Positions 11,373 through 12,064 of a DNA stretch of 12,064 nt are shown piece after piece. Made by a program: the position numbers and the translations under genes. This stretch comes from Candidatus Iainarchaeum sp. (GTDB taxonomy: Archaea; Iainarchaeota; Iainarchaeia; Iainarchaeales; JAAZKV01), in the NCBI GenBank assembly GCA_028702895.1, contig JAQVNZ010000025.1:1-12064 (forward strand). Reading direction: 5' to 3'. The notes below the pieces were generated by a model, which had not been told where the DNA came from, did not search any database, and worked only from the letters and a program-made list of their open reading frames with translations. How positions within the stretch are numbered: the first letter of the stretch is position 1; each line of letters opens with the position of its first letter.

Positions 11373-12064
11373 ATGAAATATTTATTTTCATCAGAAAGTG
11401 TAACAGAAGGTCATCCTGATAAAATGTGTGATGGGATAAGCGATGCAATACTTGATGCGTGTTTAGCACAAGATCCTAATTCAAGAGTTGCTGTTGAAAC
11501 ATTAGTAACAACAGAATTTGTTTGTATTGCTGGTGAAGTTACTACAAAAGCTATTGTTGATTATGAAGCAATTGCAAGAAAAAAAATAACTGAAATAGGG
11601 TATGTTATTGGTGGAATTGGATTTTCAAATAAAAGCGAAATAAAAGTTTTGATTGATAATCAACGTCATGATATTAGTCAAGGTGTGAGTGAAGGACAAG
11701 GTGATTTTAAAGAACAAGGTGCGGGCGATCAAGGAATAATGTTTGGTTTTGCGTGTAATGAAACACCAAATTTAATGCCTATGCCAATTGATTTAGCACA
11801 TAAATTAAGTTCAAAATTAACTGATTGTAGAAAAAATGGTTTAATAAAAGAATTATTGCCAGATGGAAAAAGTCAAGTTACTGTAGAATATATTAATGGA
11901 AAACCATCAAGAGTAACTTCAGTAGTAATTGCTGCACATCATTTAGAGTGTGATATGAAAAAATTAAGAGCGGATATTAAAGAAAAAGTAATTGATCCAA
12001 TTGTAGGCGAATTAATTGACGAAAATACTAAAATTTTAATAAATGCTACAGGGAAATTTTTAAT
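11373..12064 (+). CDS. metK: S-adenosylmethionine synthetase, bacterial type (incomplete)
   Basis: The enzyme makes S-adenosylmethionine from methionine and ATP, releasing phosphate and pyrophosphate. About 230 residues are present before the window ends; the family is usually near 380-400. The start MKYLFSSESVTEGHPDKMCD has the ATP-site residues His14, Asp16 and Lys17 at the same positions as in E. coli MetK. The signature GAGDQGIMFGFA begins at residue 116 (Phe where Tyr is common). PDGKSQVTVEY and NATGKF are also conserved. This is the bacterial/eukaryotic MetK family, not the divergent archaeal MAT, so the gene was probably acquired by transfer at some time. It is divergent from a small ribbon-helix-helix gene, with a shared operator-like pair between them. 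The ribosome site GAGGTG fixes ATG 11373. Confidence 0.96.
   Translation, partial: MKYLFSSESVTEGHPDKMCDGISDAILDACLAQDPNSRVAVETLVTTEFVCIAGEVTTKAIVDYEAIARKKITEIGYVIGGIGFSNKSEIKVLIDNQRHDISQGVSEGQGDFKEQGAGDQGIMFGFACNETPNLMPMPIDLAHKLSSKLTDCRKNGLIKELLPDGKSQVTVEYINGKPSRVTSVVIAAHHLECDMKKLRADIKEKVIDPIVGELIDENTKILINATGKFL

Overview
This window is about 12 kb of very AT-rich DNA that looks archaeal and most likely comes from a DPANN-type genome such as Woesearchaeota, Pacearchaeota or Nanoarchaeota. The lineage is an inference. The evidence is: TATA-like boxes centred about 25 bp upstream of several ATG codons (leaderless transcripts); GGTG or GAGGTG ribosome sites on other genes; a serine tRNA with an intron at the archaeal position 37/38; and a diphthine-ammonia ligase domain, an enzyme of archaea and eukaryotes. 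MetK at the right edge is of bacterial type, which suggests transfer.

Layout. Bases 22-2493 hold four lysine-rich proteins of unknown function: one on the minus strand, then three on the plus strand, two with promoters fitting leaderless starts and one with a Shine-Dalgarno site. Next, on the minus strand, come a 97-residue two-helix membrane protein (2603-2896), a tRNA-Ser(UGA) with a 95-nt intron (3075-3253) and a major facilitator transporter with a 100-residue basic tail (3359-4870). A divergent plus-strand gene (5017-7176) encodes a three-part enzyme: class II glutamine amidotransferase, asparagine-synthetase domain and diphthine-ammonia ligase (Dph6). Bases 7219-10544 are a minus-strand ABC transporter set of the MacB/LolCDE kind: ATPase, then two paralogous FtsX-type permeases. 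A 36-bp tandem repeat lies in front of the last permease. After that come a 69-residue basic protein with half a SWIB-like domain (10751-10960), a 51-residue ribbon-helix-helix protein (11108-11263) and, divergently, metK (11373 to the window end, incomplete).

Most interesting points. (1) The tiny ribbon-helix-helix gene and metK diverge from an intergenic region with two near-identical 17-bp sites, each containing TACT-N4-AGTA. Both sites sit just downstream of a TATA-like box, one per gene. This resembles the MetJ/metK logic of bacteria with unrelated-looking parts and may be an undescribed archaeal methionine/SAM regulator. (2) In the AsnB-Dph6 fusion both ATP-pyrophosphatase domains look intact, but the glutaminase site looks degenerate (Cys at position 3, changed glutamine-binding residues). 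The two halves are joined by a linker made of three 18-bp tandem repeats. (3) The tRNA-Ser intron is long and can fold into three hairpins. (4) The permeases share an 86-bp block at 95% identity that is much more similar than the rest.

No gap between genes exceeds 300 bases. The longest, 10557-10750 and 2897-3074, hold the promoter and terminator elements listed, and I see nothing else in them. No insertion sequence, CRISPR array, rRNA or integrase was found.
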